This document shows positions 10,551 to 23,245 of a stretch of 64,000 nucleotides of DNA, one piece after another. Under the pieces are notes generated by a model. It made no database searches and had not been told where the DNA came from. It saw nothing but the letters and a program-made list of their open reading frames with translations. Position numbers and translations under genes: made by a program. The first letter of the stretch is position 1, and every line of letters starts with the position of its first letter. The stretch lies in the NCBI RefSeq assembly GCF_016801865.2, contig NC_068939.1, positions 86,705,381-86,769,380 of the forward strand, given 5' to 3'. The stretch comes from Culex pipiens pallens. Taxonomy: Eukaryota; Arthropoda; Insecta; Diptera; Culicidae.

Positions 10551-13100
10551 CGAGCCCTCTAACACACAAACCGCTGCTGGGCTCGCTCACGGAGGAAGGA
10601 AACTCCGCGTCTCGACGCCAACCACGTCGATTTGACCTAAATTTCTGCTGGTTTGTCTCTCACTCTTGAGCCGCCGATCTCACCCCGACTCTCGCTCGCG
10701 CATTTTGCTCGAAAGGAGTTTCTGCTGCTGCTGCAAAGGTTGTTGATTCCGGTGGAACGGTGGGACTATTGTTTCGAAAATGTTGACAAAATTTGCTCAG
10801 TAATGCTAAAAAAAAATAAAAAAAAATGATTTTTTCGTGTTTTTACAACAAAAAAACTTTTTGTTGATTTGACCAATTAAATTCACTGTGCAACACAGAT
10901 CTCCCAACAACACCGTGTCGCAGTAGACCCACACACTCTCTTCCCACATTAGTATGCTGCTGAGTCAGCTAAGCGTGTGCTCTCCGCCGCCAAGGCGCTG
11001 CTGCAAGTTCGTTTGTATGTTTAGCAGCACCTTCTGGCAGAAAAAAAGGTTTGTCACTCTGGGACACTTTGGCGTCTTTCGAGGTGTCAAAGAAGGCTTT
11101 TTTAGTTACTTTTGGTGGCAGACTAAGCATAGTCACGTGTTGTTTGAAGCTCGAAAATTGTTAGTAAACAACAGAGAGCCAACTGAATGTCACGTTGCTT
11201 GGTTGTTTTAACTAATTTTATTTCGGGAAAGCAATAATCAGCGTTTCTTGATAAGTTTATGTTATAATTCTCTCTAGAAATTGTCAAGAGATTAAATTTA
11301 GGCATAACATAAATGGAAACTACTAATCAAACCCAAACCAAAGTTCAATTCAACAACAGTGTCACAGAATGAAGTCGACTCTGGCTAGAGAAAGGCACAT
11401 ACAAACACACCTTGGGCGCAAAGTCAAATACGACGCTGTCGTGTTATCTTGTCACACGTTGCTTTCGACGTTCCGTTTCAATGTAAACAATAACAAACAC
11501 GTTTTGTTTGGTTGACCATTCTGGGCATTGTCCCGAAGTTTGGTTGAATTTGGTTGCCGGAGTTCCGAGTTCTAACTACAAATGATTACGGTAGTTGGGC
11601 TTGTACGTGTGTCAAACGCGTTCTGACCTGAAATCCTTTGGCCAGTTGTCGCATATGAATATCTCAGGATTTAAATCGAATTTTTGAGGAACTATGCAGG
11701 TCAAAAGGTGAGGCATTGTGAGCTGCACAAAATGGCGTTCTCAACTCAATTTGGCCCAAAATGCACGTGCGACAAGATAGCACGACAGCGACGAAATGCT
11801 AAAGAAACAGTTAGCGACTAGAGTTGAAGAGAGAGGAGGTAGCTCGCACGCGGTAGGTTATAGCGGTTCTTCGCACAGACAAAACAAGTCTTCTCTCGTT
11901 GCAAGAATGTTGACGCGTTTCTGTTGATACCTACCCTAAGGTGCGGTGGCTGGACTAGGCTTGAGAGCTTGAATGAAAGAGATCCGTCGAGGTCAGTCTG
12001 ATTGATTGGCAATTGTTCATCGGGTCAATGGAAGAACTTGCAATTTGAAAAGGTAAAAAAACAAAGGTTAATTAAAACGATTTATTATCGCTATGTTATG
12101 TTTTAACATTCGAAAAATGAAAATTGGCTCAAAGTTATACACAAATTTTATAAAAATAATTATCAATAAAAATAATTGCAGATTGTAAAACAAACTCGAA
12201 AACCTTAATCAAATCGTATCATTTAACACTTTATAGAATTTAGATTAAGAAGACTTACAAAATCATGATTCAGAGCAGTTTTTATCAATATCTTCAACTC
12301 TGCTTAGGAAAATAAATTTAATCTCTTCTAGAAAAATAAAGCAATCCAAATTATTTGAAGATCATTGTCACAATAAATAGAAAGGATTCATCAACTATTC
12401 GTTCATTAAAAAACCTGGTGAAAAAAACTTCCTTAGTAGAGAGAGTTACACCAAAATCAGGAAAAGCAAGTTCAACGACTTTTCAGTTCCTCATTCGACA
12501 GCACCACGAAACAGCTTTGGCAAAGCTCAACCATAACTAGCCACAGTGGACCCAAAAAAGTATACTTTACGAATTAAAAAAAGTAATTTTAAATTCCACT
12601 CTTTCACGGCTCGTCATGCCCCGCCATGACAGGTGGTGGCTTACGAAGACCGGCTCGACTTGATTTGATGAATGCCAATGTTTGGTGAACGAATAATAAT
12701 AAAAACATTTGTTCACTCCTTTGGTGAAGTCGGCTGGAAGCGGACCAAAAATGCGAAATAATAGCGTTGCTAATTCCGTCAGAAAAACACACTCGCGACG
12801 TGACCAAAACACGCTCAAATCGCATTTTTTGCCCATGTTGTGTCTTTGCGTTGATCCGCGTTGCGCAACACAACAACTTTTCGTTCGTTTAACTAGTTTA
12901 GCACACCCAGAGCGTTGAGGCTTTTGGACAACAATGTTGTTGCTTTAGGCTGTGGAACACCACACACAAGGTGGCAATAATGGCTGGCTGGGCCGCAATG
13001 ACAAATCTTCTAAAATGTTCAAATATGTTGCCTCAGGACATCGAAAGGTGATGTTTAGTCAGGCGGTGTCGCATTAGTTGAAGTGTTGCGCAACATTTGA
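10551..13100. other. Less repetitive, GC-richer intronic island
   Basis: Base composition is closer to that of single-copy DNA (for example 10560-10760, 11340-11660 and 12600-12990), with few of the repeat signatures seen elsewhere. No open frame looks like a protein domain. It could hold regulatory sequence, but I can point to no specific site. Confidence 0.3.
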
Positions 13101-14323
13101 TTGGATTTGCGTGGCAATTAGTTCGGTTGAAATGATTGAATTCGTGGGAAATGGGCTAAATTCAGTTTGGTTACGCAACCTAACTTGGCAGTTTTATTTA
13201 GCAGAGATCTTATGCATTATTTTAATAATTTTCAAAGGCATTTTCTTTCAACATTTTTGGATTAAATTCCAAACCTTAATGTTCAAATTCCTTTCTTTAT
13301 TGAACAAAAAAAAACAATAATCATAATAAAGACAGTTTAAACATTTGCGTAAATTTGTTATCAAGAGACTTGAAAAAAAAACAACTTAAGATTAAACATG
13401 ACTTGATAACCACGATAAACCCATATGACCGTTACAAACCATATAAAAAGTAATTCGCACAGTTGCGTTATCAGAGCGAGAAAATTTAATGACCAAAAAA
13501 AACCCTCTCACATTTACGTATGTATCAACCCATCTTCAGATCAATCTTGCTGATGCTAAGCTGGCAGCTCTACAAAGATGATACTCATTAGCACGTCTTT
13601 TGGAAGTTGGCGAACAAAGGTGAAGCAGTTGAGCACTTGTTGATATTGAAAACGGTTTTTGGAGTCTGTTGGATCAACACATTTCAATACTGTTTAACAT
13701 AAATAAAATTATAAGCATTTAACATTTCATTCAAAAATAAATCTTTTTTTGAATCGTAAAAATTATTCAAAATTTGGTTTGCAGATTTGAAACAGATTGG
13801 CATTTTCTTAAATTTTTCTACATTTTTTTGATTTATTTTAATTGAGTAATAAGTTTGCAATTAAATCATTATAATTTTTTTGTTATTTTTTTTATTCTTA
13901 GACCGTGACTAAAAGCTGAAATGTTTAAGAAAAAGACGTGTAGAATCGATTGTAAACAATGTAGAATACATTGTATGTATAACGTTTAGTTTTGCGTTTA
14001 AGTTAAACTCTCGTATGTTAATAATTTAGGGTATGTTTTGGGTAATACATAGCTTTACCTTAAAATATTCTCAGTTTAGGTTTGATTATTGCTCAAATTT
14101 ACATCCCCGATATTTTTGGTGTAGTTTCATGGCAAATTTTACTAAGAAATGATTTTTATTAGGTCGGCTTGATTTTCCAGCTATAAGTTTCGGGAAGTTT
14201 AAAGAAAGCTAGAAATCCGGTAAATTTGATACGAAAACTTTTTACTGGAGGTCAAATATTGATCAAATATGGAACTCAGAGTCTCTCAAAGAGACTTTTT
14301 AGCGACTTGTTCATGAAATCCTA

Positions 14324-14477
14324 CACTGAAATAAAAAAATAGTACCCAATTCCTTTATTCTAGGAATTTTGCCTCTTTTCCTTATTTAGTAATCGGGTTT
14401 TTTGGATTACTTAATAAGGAAAGGAGCCAAAATTCCTAGAATTTAGGAATTTGGTACTTTTATTTTTTTTTTCAGTG
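14324..14477. mobile_element. Hairpin MITE of Tc1/mariner type (TA target site)
   Basis: A 154-bp element begins CACTGAAATAAAAA and ends with the inverse, TTTCAGTG, flanked by TA at 14322-14323 and 14478-14479. The two halves are inverted repeats almost to the centre (around GGGTTTTTTGG, 14396-14406), so a transcript would fold into one hairpin of about 70 bp. It has no coding capacity. Confidence 0.8.
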
Positions 14478-14639
14478 TATCAAACATTAAAAAAATAGCT
14501 CTAGAATGTCGTGAAAGGGACCTTCTTTCATGGTGCCAAATATCAAACTTGCCCATTTTCAATCATAAGTTTGTTCTACGAAGCGTGCGTGTCGTTTATT
14601 TGCCCAACCAGATTTACCGAGTTGTATAAATGCGAAGAG

Positions 14640-15300
14640 TGCTGAAAAAATCAAGGTGTGCAACGAGTTAATTATGTTTTTTTTTGCAATTCCGGAACGA
14701 ACTACTTTTGTTTTTTCGCTTGAATGTTATTTGCCATCAAGATAAGTATCAAACTCCAAATGAGTGTCTAAAAGTATAATTGCTGAAAGGTTGAACTTTT
14801 TTTGTTCTCAAATGAATGCTGAAACGTATTTTTCAGAACTATTATTTATGGTGATGCAAAGTAGTCATTGCCTTTTCAGACTTTGTAGACTGGGCAACTG
14901 AGAGAAGCTGAGATCAAGCCTCTTAAACTTTTAATATTGTGAAAAGTTGTTTTTTGCAATTCCGTCGTGAAACTACTTGTTCTGTCATTCTCGAGCGACG
15001 AAATGGCCTACTTTTCTCTATCAAAATCAACAGAATGGAAAATAATACCTTGCAAAACCAGTGCTGAAAAGTTCTACTTTTCAACACTGAAATGGGTGCT
15101 GAAAAATTGAACTTTTCAGCACTTGTGTCGAAAAGTAACATTTTTCAATGTTTTTTTTGTTTTGAACGGTGAATTTTCGTAACACATGGATGTTTGACAT
15201 AAAATTCCATTCAAAAAGCGTTTTTCGGAAGTGCAAAAAATGTTGTAAGCAACTCGTTGCAAAACTTGTTTTTCAGCACTCGATTTTTTTGCAATGATAT
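14640..15300. repeat. Second copy of the repeat seen at 9530-10090
   Basis: It contains direct and inverted reiterations of GTGCTGAAAAGTT / AACTTTTCAGCAC and the phrase GCAATTCCGTCGTGAAACTACTTG, paralleled near 9540 and 9730-9910. This is an interspersed repeat of unknown class. A 120-codon frame on the - strand just downstream is AT-rich and unconvincing. Confidence 0.4.
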
Positions 15301-17269
15301 CATTAGTTGATGAGGGTTGATTTGGCAAAACTGAGTAAAACCTAGCGTGAACAATATTAAAGGTTAAGGGTGATAAAACACTTATCAAACATATAGAATG
15401 ATAGTTTATAAGCCCATTTTCAAAGTTTACTGGAATCCCTATAATTCCCGTTTTGCAATACAGTGCAAAATTTTCCAAAAGAACCTAATTTTATCGAAAA
15501 AAAATCCTGCAATGTTTATTTTAAAATTCAATTGAGTCAACATCAAGTTTTCAAGTTCTTCCCTTAAATTTTTTATCCAAAAAATAAGGAGGCAAGCCAA
15601 ATAACATTTTTTATAAAAAAAAAACTTTTACAATGCACACAGTAAAAATCATCATCTTAAGGGGTACATCTTTTATGTCAGAAAAAAGATTTAATTTTAC
15701 CTCTAATAATGTGTAAATTTACATCTGGCAGACGCTAGGAAAACATATCTGTAATCCCAAAAAATATCAAACTGGCCCCAACTAGCACGGCCAACTCACC
15801 GCTATGTAAAATGGACAATCAAAGACAATGTAGCTCTATGTGTTCAGTATACTGTATTTACTGCATTTATGATACATATATCCAGTTTTCCATTAAAAAA
15901 AACTTCTCAAACTTCGATAAAAAAAAAATCATAAATTTATTGATATTTTGCTAAATTTCGGCAGTAGCATTATACATAATGTGTAAAGCATCTTGTAGTA
16001 CCATTTGTTTCAAAATATAAAGTTCAAGAATCGCGAAAGCGATTAAAAAACTCGAGATCGATTCGCCCTTGGATCTTCCTTGCTCTGTACCAATACCGTA
16101 GCACAAATAGACGTAAAGTTCAATTGGGAAATCACTAAGCAAAATGTCTTCGCTACAGATCTATAAACTACAGTTTATTTCTCCACCTCTGAAAAGCGAT
16201 TGCCTTGTGGCAACTTTAATTTAACGCCAATTCAGCCCAACTTCACCTTAAGGTTCGATCAACGAAACAATGCAGCATCCAATAGCCCCAGACCAGTCCG
16301 ACTAATGAAGCTTGCACTCACTAGCGCATAATCTCACCGGCTAGGGTGAAATTGTGCAACAGTCCAGTGTTGAGAAATTGCAAAATCTCAAGCTGTGTGA
16401 GCACATTTGATGGTGCGCAACTCTTTGGCATCAATCATATATTTCGCGAGCTTTTCTCTCGCGAGACTCATCGGGCTCAGACTGTTGTTCCAAGAAGGAA
16501 ATTGAATGGAAAGTGCTTTCTTTTTCCTTTTGTTTTACTCTACCACGTGTGTGTGTGTTTACTTTGGTGCTTGAGCTTGTCTGGCGATTTTTAAGACGAA
16601 TCTATTAACTTTATCTAGTTCGTAACTAATGGCGCAAATGTTACGGTTCATTAATTCATCCGAATAGTCGCTAGTTACTCCCACTAAAGTGGAGCGCACG
16701 CTGAGAGGTGTAAAACTGCGTGGCGCGAAATCTCGACTCTTTGAGAGGAGGTTCGTCACCGATGGCCACGTGTAAGTCACCAAGTGAAAGCGTTTTGGGG
16801 AAGAAATCTGCTTTGTCGCCCAAGTGAATTTTAATACGATTTCCTGAAAACGAGGCACGCTGGAAGATGTCACTGTTGTTGTTGAGTGGGGTGGGGATAT
16901 GCTAATTTAACCTTGATTGTTGAAGACGACGAGTGACGAAGTTGGCTTTAGTTTGGAATGAAAAAAGAGAGACGCGCAAGCACAAATACAGGTGACCAAT
17001 CCGGCGACATTCTTTTGGTGAAAGATGTGGTTTGAGGCAGGTGGAGCGACTAAGATTTGGCATATTTTGTTCACAACTCTGCTTAAGGTTGGCTCTGAAA
17101 TATTTCTTATAAGAAATAATACATACATTGTTTTAAAGCAGGACCCGGAAGGTCATTTCATCCGGCTCGCGACGCCTTTTGGAAACTGTTCAGTGATTGG
17201 CCCTTTAGGTCCTTTTTGGAAAAAAACATTGTCTAAAAAAAATTAAAACAAAAATATAAAAAACAGGCC

Positions 17270-17553
17270 TTACCCGACAAACTTCGTTCTGCCTTTTTTT
17301 GTTTGTTGACGTTTTTTGCTTTTTTTGCTTATTCAGCCTCCTGTGATCAAAATTTGATTTTACGTAACTTTCTCCATACAATTTGTCGATGCTCCGGAAT
17401 CGGTTCCAGAGTGGCCAAAGTGTCAATTAGTTAGCTTATAAACTTTCCTTGGGCTTATACGAACCCAACGCAACAAAGAGCACCTCGATCCGACGCTCCG
17501 TATTGAACTGATTCGCGTTCGAACAAAACCATCGATTTTTTTTATATATATAG
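17270..17553 (+). mobile_element. 3' end of a non-LTR retrotransposon, RTE-like (copy 1)
   Basis: About 280 nt here match 20842-21120 at high identity in the same orientation (shared phrases CTTATTCAGCCTCCTGTGAT, GGAATCGGTTCCAGAGTGGC and GATTCGCGTTCGAACAAAACC). Both copies end in a TATATATATAG tail. Heavily 5'-truncated copies ending in a short repeat tail are typical of RTE-clade elements. The family assignment is from the tail style only. Confidence 0.5.
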
Positions 17554-17847
17554 ATTAAATAACAACCCATACTTTTATCATTGGAATGTAAAAGTTTAAA
17601 TTTCAAAAAATCTAAGTGCTGACGAAACAAATGTTACATAAACTTTGAATATATTTTCAACGGCCTTTTTACTTAAAAACAACATTGTTTATTTTCGTTG
17701 GAATGAAATGATCAAGCATTCATTCCAAGATTTTTTTCAGAAAAAATTTAAACAAATTCAAGTTCAATTCATTTATGCTTCTTTATGAATAAGAAATGCG
17801 TAGTAACTTTTTATCCATTTTATTATACTCGAGATAACTTATACCTT

Positions 17848-20775
17848 TCAGGGTTGCGAATGAGCGAGCGCTCACGGAAAGCGGGCTCGCTCCAGCTGGA
17901 GCGTGAGTTTTTATCAGGTAGCTCGTGCTCGCTCACGCTCACCGGAGCGTTTTGCGCTCACGTGAGCTGGTGAGCCAAAGTAGGTAGTTGTTTTTCCCTG
18001 TTGAAGCATCTGCCTGTTTGAAACGAAGTTTCTAGAACTATCTCAGCACAGGACGCAAAAACAAACAAGAAAGAGGTCGAACAAACAAAAGTAAGCAATG
18101 AAATGGATATAGTCGGTGAACCGAAATATACGTTCTATTTAAATTCAGAATTAGCCAAGGGGCAGAATGATTCACTCTTGAGTGTGCTAACAAAGAGCTA
18201 ACTCATTCTTAATGTAAAAAAATCATTGACGTGAAGAGATGCACTGATATGTACAAAAATTTAATAAATTGACAAATGTTTATTTTAAGTTTTTAGAATC
18301 CGGAGTTTTGACTCAAGGCGGTTTTTAAAACACAAAAAAATAAAATTTGTTTTATTGGACCTTTAAAAACCCAGCAGTAAGCTTTATAAAAATTATAATC
18401 ATTCCTCATATTCGGAACATTTAAGAGAATGTCCATATTAAAAAAATCATTCATTGAATCTGTAATTGAATATTTTCAGAGGCTTGGTAGCGGAAGTGTT
18501 AAATATAATTTACTTGACGGAAGATGAGCCACCCTTTATGTGCTAAAACATAACAATGACAATATTTATTATTTCATTCAAATGGGTTATTTCAAACACT
18601 TGCAATTTTGAGTTTTTTTTTGTAAAAAGAGAACTGTTTCAACAATTTAACCCTATTTTCTAGAATGAGAATGAGAAAGATTAACTTTATAAAAATGATC
18701 AACCGTTTCCAAGCTCTGAACGATTTATTAAACGGAATGACTTTTGTTTAATGGTTGCTCATTCTGATCCACACGCTGGAATGGTAGCCAACAAACTGTT
18801 TAGGTACATAAAACAGTATAATTTTATAGTTTAATTAACATTGAATCGAACTTACCCCAGCATAAATCTTCTTGAATTATTTCATTGTTTTGTAAGTTTT
18901 TCTAAGGTTTTCAGTCCTTTTTGTTTACGCGCTTATACCCTTCCCATAGCAATTGTCTCTGCTTACCTTAACTATTATTAAGGTAAGGCCGATTAATTCG
19001 AAAATATTTCTATTTTCAACTCTGACCGCAGGTCTCCAATATGATTTGACCCTTGTGAATCCAATTTGGGTAATTCTCTACCAACTCACACGAAATCGGG
19101 AAAAGTTGCCCCGACCCCTCTTCGATTTGCGTGAAACTTTGTCCTAAGGGGTAACTTTTGTCCCTGATCACGAATCCGAGGTCCGTTTTTTGATATCTCG
19201 TGACGGAGGGGCGGTACGACCCCTTCCATTTTTGAACATGCGAAAAAAGAGGTGTTTTTCAATAATTTGCAGCCTGAAACGGTGATGAGATAGAAATTTG
19301 GTGTCAAAGGGACTTTTATGTAAAATTAGACGCCCGATTTGATGGCGTACTCAAAATTCCGAAAAAACGTATTTTTCATCGAAAAAAACACTGAAAAAGT
19401 TTTAAAAATTCTCCCATTTTCCGTTACTCGATTGTAAAAAATTTTGGAACATGTCATTTTATGGGAAATTTAATGTACTTTTCGAATCTACATTGACCCA
19501 GAAGGGTCATTTTTTCATTTAGAACAAAATTTTTCATTTTAAAATTTCGTGTTTTTTCTAACTTTGCAGGGTTATTTTTTAGAGTGTAACAATGTTCTAC
19601 AAAGTTGTAGAGCAGACAATTACAAAAATTTTGATATATAGACATAAGGGGTTTGCTTATAAACATCACGAGTTATCGCGATTTTACGAAAAAAAGTTTT
19701 GAAAAAGTAACTTTTTGCGTTTCTCTTTGTTTCGTCGTCCGTGTCTGTCGCGGGTGACCATGAACGGCCATGATCGACGACGACCAACTTTTTCAAAACT
19801 TTTTTTCGTAAAATCGCAATAACTCGTGATGTTTATAAGCAAACCCCTTATGTCTATATATCATTTTTTTTTGTAATTGTCTGCTCTACAACTTTGTAGA
19901 ACATTGTTACACTCTAAAAAATAACCCTACAAAGTTAGAAAAAACACGAAATTTTAAAATGAAAAATTTTGTTCTAAATGAAAAAATGACCCTTCTGGGT
20001 CAATGTAGATTCGAAAAGTACATTAAATTTCCCATAAAATGACATGTTCCAAATTTTTTTACAATCAAGTAACGGAAAATGGGAGAATTTTGAAAACTTT
20101 TTTAGTGTTTTTTTCGATGAAAAATACGTTTTTTCGAAATTTTGAGTACGCCATCAAATCGGGCGTCTAATTTTACATAAAAGTCCCTTTGACACCAAAT
20201 TTCTATCTCATCACCGTTTCAGGCTGCAAATTATTGAAAAACACCTCTTTTTTCGCATGTTCAAAAATGGAAGGGGTCGTACCGCCCCTCCGTCACGAGA
20301 TATCAAAAAACGGACCTCGGATTCGTGATCAGGGACAAAAGTTACCCCTTAGGACAAAGTTTCACGCAAATCGAAGAGGGGTCGGGGCAACTGCTGTGTG
20401 AGTTGGTAGAGAATTACCCATTTATTATTCAAAAACATGGTTAATGAAAATAAGCTATTCCAATTAATATATAAAAAATGTTCCTAACTGATGTTTCCAC
20501 TAACATGCTGCACCTTAAGTAAAAAATCTAACTAGGATTGAAAAACAAAAAAAAAACTGTCTCAAAAACGTAAAACGATTCGCGATACTTCCAAAGTGAG
20601 CGCTCCGTGAGCGAAAAATGAGCGCGAGCGCGAGCGTGGGGCAAACGCGAGCTGAAAAAATCGGAGCAAACGTGAGTGCGGGCAAACGTGAGCTAGCTCG
20701 CGCAGCGCTCCTCCTCACGAATGAGCGAAAAGTGAGCGCTCACGAGCGCGTGAGCGCGTGAGGAACGCAACACTG
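17848..20775. mobile_element. Composite hAT-like element with GAGCGCTCACG subterminal repeats
   Basis: The left end CAGGGTTGCGAATGAGCGAG (17849 on) is mirrored by the right end (...CGCAACACTG, ending 20775; reverse complement CAGTGTTGCG). TACCTT flanks both sides within 1-2 nt (17842-17847 and 20776-20781), an imperfect candidate target duplication. Both subterminal regions (17853-17975 and 20590-20765) are dense in short GAGCG / GCTCACG motifs, as in hAT elements, which use subterminal repeats as transposase sites. No transposase frame is present. The foldback at 19068-20419 is nested inside. Confidence 0.5.
19068..20419. mobile_element. 1.35-kb foldback element with arms over 600 bp
   Basis: Both ends read GGGTAATTCTCTACCAACTC going inwards. 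The two arms (19068 to about 19712, and about 19780 to 20419) are almost identical in inverted orientation around a short centre (about 19728-19780). ATTT occurs at both flanks (19064-19067 and 20420-20423), a possible 4-bp target duplication. Each arm yields the same 70-73 codon frame (starting MTPNFYLITVSG), as does the one-armed copy at 53737-54358, so that frame is repeat sequence. The superfamily is unknown. Confidence 0.8.
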
Positions 20776-20841
20776 TACCTTGTGTTCTTCGTCTTTTCCG
20801 GGTCTGTGGTCGAAACATTTTTTTTATACATACAAGCTTTT

Positions 20842-21120
20842 CCCGGCAAACTTCGTCCTGCCCTTTTTGGTTTCTTGACGTTTTTAACTTTTTTGCTTAT
20901 TCAGCCTCCTGTGATCAACATTTCATTTACGTAACTTTTCCCATACAATCTGCAGATTTTCCGGAATCGGTTCCAGAGTGGCCAAAGTTGTAACTTTTTG
21001 GCGTAAGAACCTTCCTTGGACTTATACGAACCCAACGCAACAAAGAGCCCCTCGATCCGACGCTCCGTATTGAACTGATTCGCGTTCGAACAAAACCGTT
21101 GAAATTTTTTATATATATAG
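20842..21120 (+). mobile_element. 3' end of a non-LTR retrotransposon, RTE-like (copy 2)
   Basis: A direct-orientation relative of 17270-17553 that also ends in TATATATATAG. The two copies bracket the hAT-like composite. They differ at scattered positions, so they look like two insertions or an old duplication rather than a recent one. Confidence 0.5.
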
Positions 21121-22920
21121 AAGATTAGTTCGAAAACTTCCCATTTACAATTTAAAAATTAACATTGTAATATGTTTTCGAGACAGTTTTCATTCAATTC
21201 GATCAGAGTTTTCATGGATTTACTTAAAAATGGATTTACTAATTAGGGTTGAATTTTATATCTCTGGAAAAACATAAAGGAAAGTAGTGCAAGTGGAACA
21301 AGCTAAGGAAATGCTCGTTATAACCCATTAAAAAAGTTTAAAAAATCTGTCGGATTTTATTATTATCATCTTATTCCAAGTCTTGACTAAGACTTTGATA
21401 GAACAAGTTTTTAAAAAATCCTGTTTTTAATGTTAAATGTTAGATTGATTTAATGTTAGATTGAATAATAAAATTTTACTAAAAATTTGATCGTTTTTAC
21501 GAAAAAAAAAATATTACTTAGATGATAAATAGTAAATTTTCATAATATCACTATATTTTGTATGGACAATTTTTTTCAACAATTGTTTATCAGTTTTTAA
21601 GTATTTTTATGTATTTATTTCCCAATAGAATATGTTTTTGCAGCAATTGGTATTTTTTTCCATACTAAAAATCCATATGGTACACTTGCCCCACCTGAAT
21701 AAGATTTTTTTAAAGCTTTCAACAAAAATAACCAAAAGTTAAATCATACTTTATAATAGGTGCAAGTCATTGGTAGGGACATAACTGATTTAGGAAAAAT
21801 AGCATTTTGATTAAATGAGCCTTAAAACGAACCCTAAGCCTTATTTTGTACTTTCCAAATATTATAAGAAAACAAAGGTTTTGAAAAAAACTTCATTAAA
21901 TCTAATGCCCCGTGGCGTTTACGTCGTTTTGGCGGTTATGTGGTAGGAGAATCAGATAATTGCATTGCTAGCAACAATTCCTCATACTGGAAACAATCAA
22001 AATTGTAAAAATTACGGCGATTGTTTCTCTTGACCCATATGGTCGTCTTGCCCAACCTTCCCCTACTTTGCCGAAAAATTTAAATAAGATATTGTCAAGC
22101 CTCAATTTCATTTCATTTTAAAAGGATTTTATTCAGATTCAAATATCAGAGATATTTGTAAATTTGTTTTTTTTTTTTGCTAAATACCTGCAGGATTGAA
22201 TCAACTTTCCTGAAATTGTTAATTTTATATTGCGATTGAATTATTTTTAAAAGTATTTGAAAAAAAAAGCTTCGACAAAAACTTTTAAAAATATTTGCAA
22301 TGGCCTTACTTGTGATAAAAAGTTGTTTTTTTTAATTGCAGCATTTTATCTGAATCATCCTAATCCTTACCTAAACTTTGCCGAAGGCACCAAATTGATC
22401 TGAAAATTCCTTCTGATCAAATTTCCATCAAAACCGGAATCCAAAATTTTTAAATTTTCAATTTTTAACATTGGAATTAGGACCATTAGTTTCTGAGATA
22501 CTGATACCAGAAAATAAAAGTCTGTTTAGATAAAACTTTGATGTCTCTAAGGCATTTTTTCAATTTTCTGAACTTAACAAAAAACATTTTCTGAAATGGA
22601 AAATCCGGACAACTATTTTAAAAATACCTAAAAACTGGAATTTTTCACTAGAAATTAAATTTTAAGTAGTTGTATCTTGAAAACGGTGCACTTTATCACA
22701 AAATAATGTATTTTCGATTGCAAATTTGACTTTACATTACCAACTGAAGTCAATGTCTTCTTTTGTCATCAGAAAGGCCCCCAAATAGTTTGAGCCAAAA
22801 CAAATTCAAAAAAATGGCTGATTTCGTAAAGAATTGATCTTCTCAAGGTACAGCTATTCGAATTTTTGCATATCACTTTTTTGGACAGTCCCAAAAATGC
22901 AAAATGGCTTATTTGGACCT
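21121..22920. other. AT-rich DNA with an interspersed repeat
   Basis: No gene seen. At 22676-22745 the phrase CTTGAAAACGGTGCACTTTA followed by GATTGCAAATTTGA marks a repeat that recurs at about 47065-47135 and 62905-62955, with a weaker match near 3290-3350. Confidence 0.4.
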
Positions 22921-22940
22921 AACGAATCGATGGAGATGGT

Positions 22941-23245
22941 GTGGGTCTCGTGGCGCAGGGGTAGCGGCTTCGGCTGCCGATCCCGATGATGCTATGAGAC
23001 GCGGGTTCGATTCCCGCCTTATCCACTGAGCTTCTATCGGATGGTGAAGTAAAACGTCGGTCCCGGTTTCTCCTGTCTCGTCAGAGGCGCTGGAGCAGAA
23101 ATCCCACGTTAGAGGAAGGCCATGCCCCGGGTGGCGTAGTGCCAATAGTTTCGAATCGATGGAGAAAGTTGTCTTGGTCTCGCAATCTAGTGTTCCTTTG
23201 TTTAAATCCCGGGGAGGAAGGGTTCCAGGTTCAAATAAGTTAAGG
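22941..23245 (+). repeat. tRNA-derived SINE
   Basis: The head (22941-23026) is tRNA-like. The A box TGGCGCAGGGG lies at 22951-22961 and the B box GGTTCGATTCC at 23004-23014, and the ends GTGGGT and ATCCAC can pair as an acceptor stem. An unrelated body of about 220 nt follows. The head is longer than a tRNA and lacks a clean anticodon arm, so it is not a working tRNA gene. The apparent 129-codon frame on the opposite strand is a by-product. Confidence 0.7.

Noticed and set aside
20189..20401. 70-codon frame present three times (19086-19307, 20189-20401, 53755-53976)
   Set aside because: It lies in the arms of the foldback element. Conservation reflects repeat identity, not selection.
22941..23026. 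tRNA gene
   Set aside because: A and B boxes are present, but the head is too long and lacks a clean anticodon arm, and a SINE body follows.
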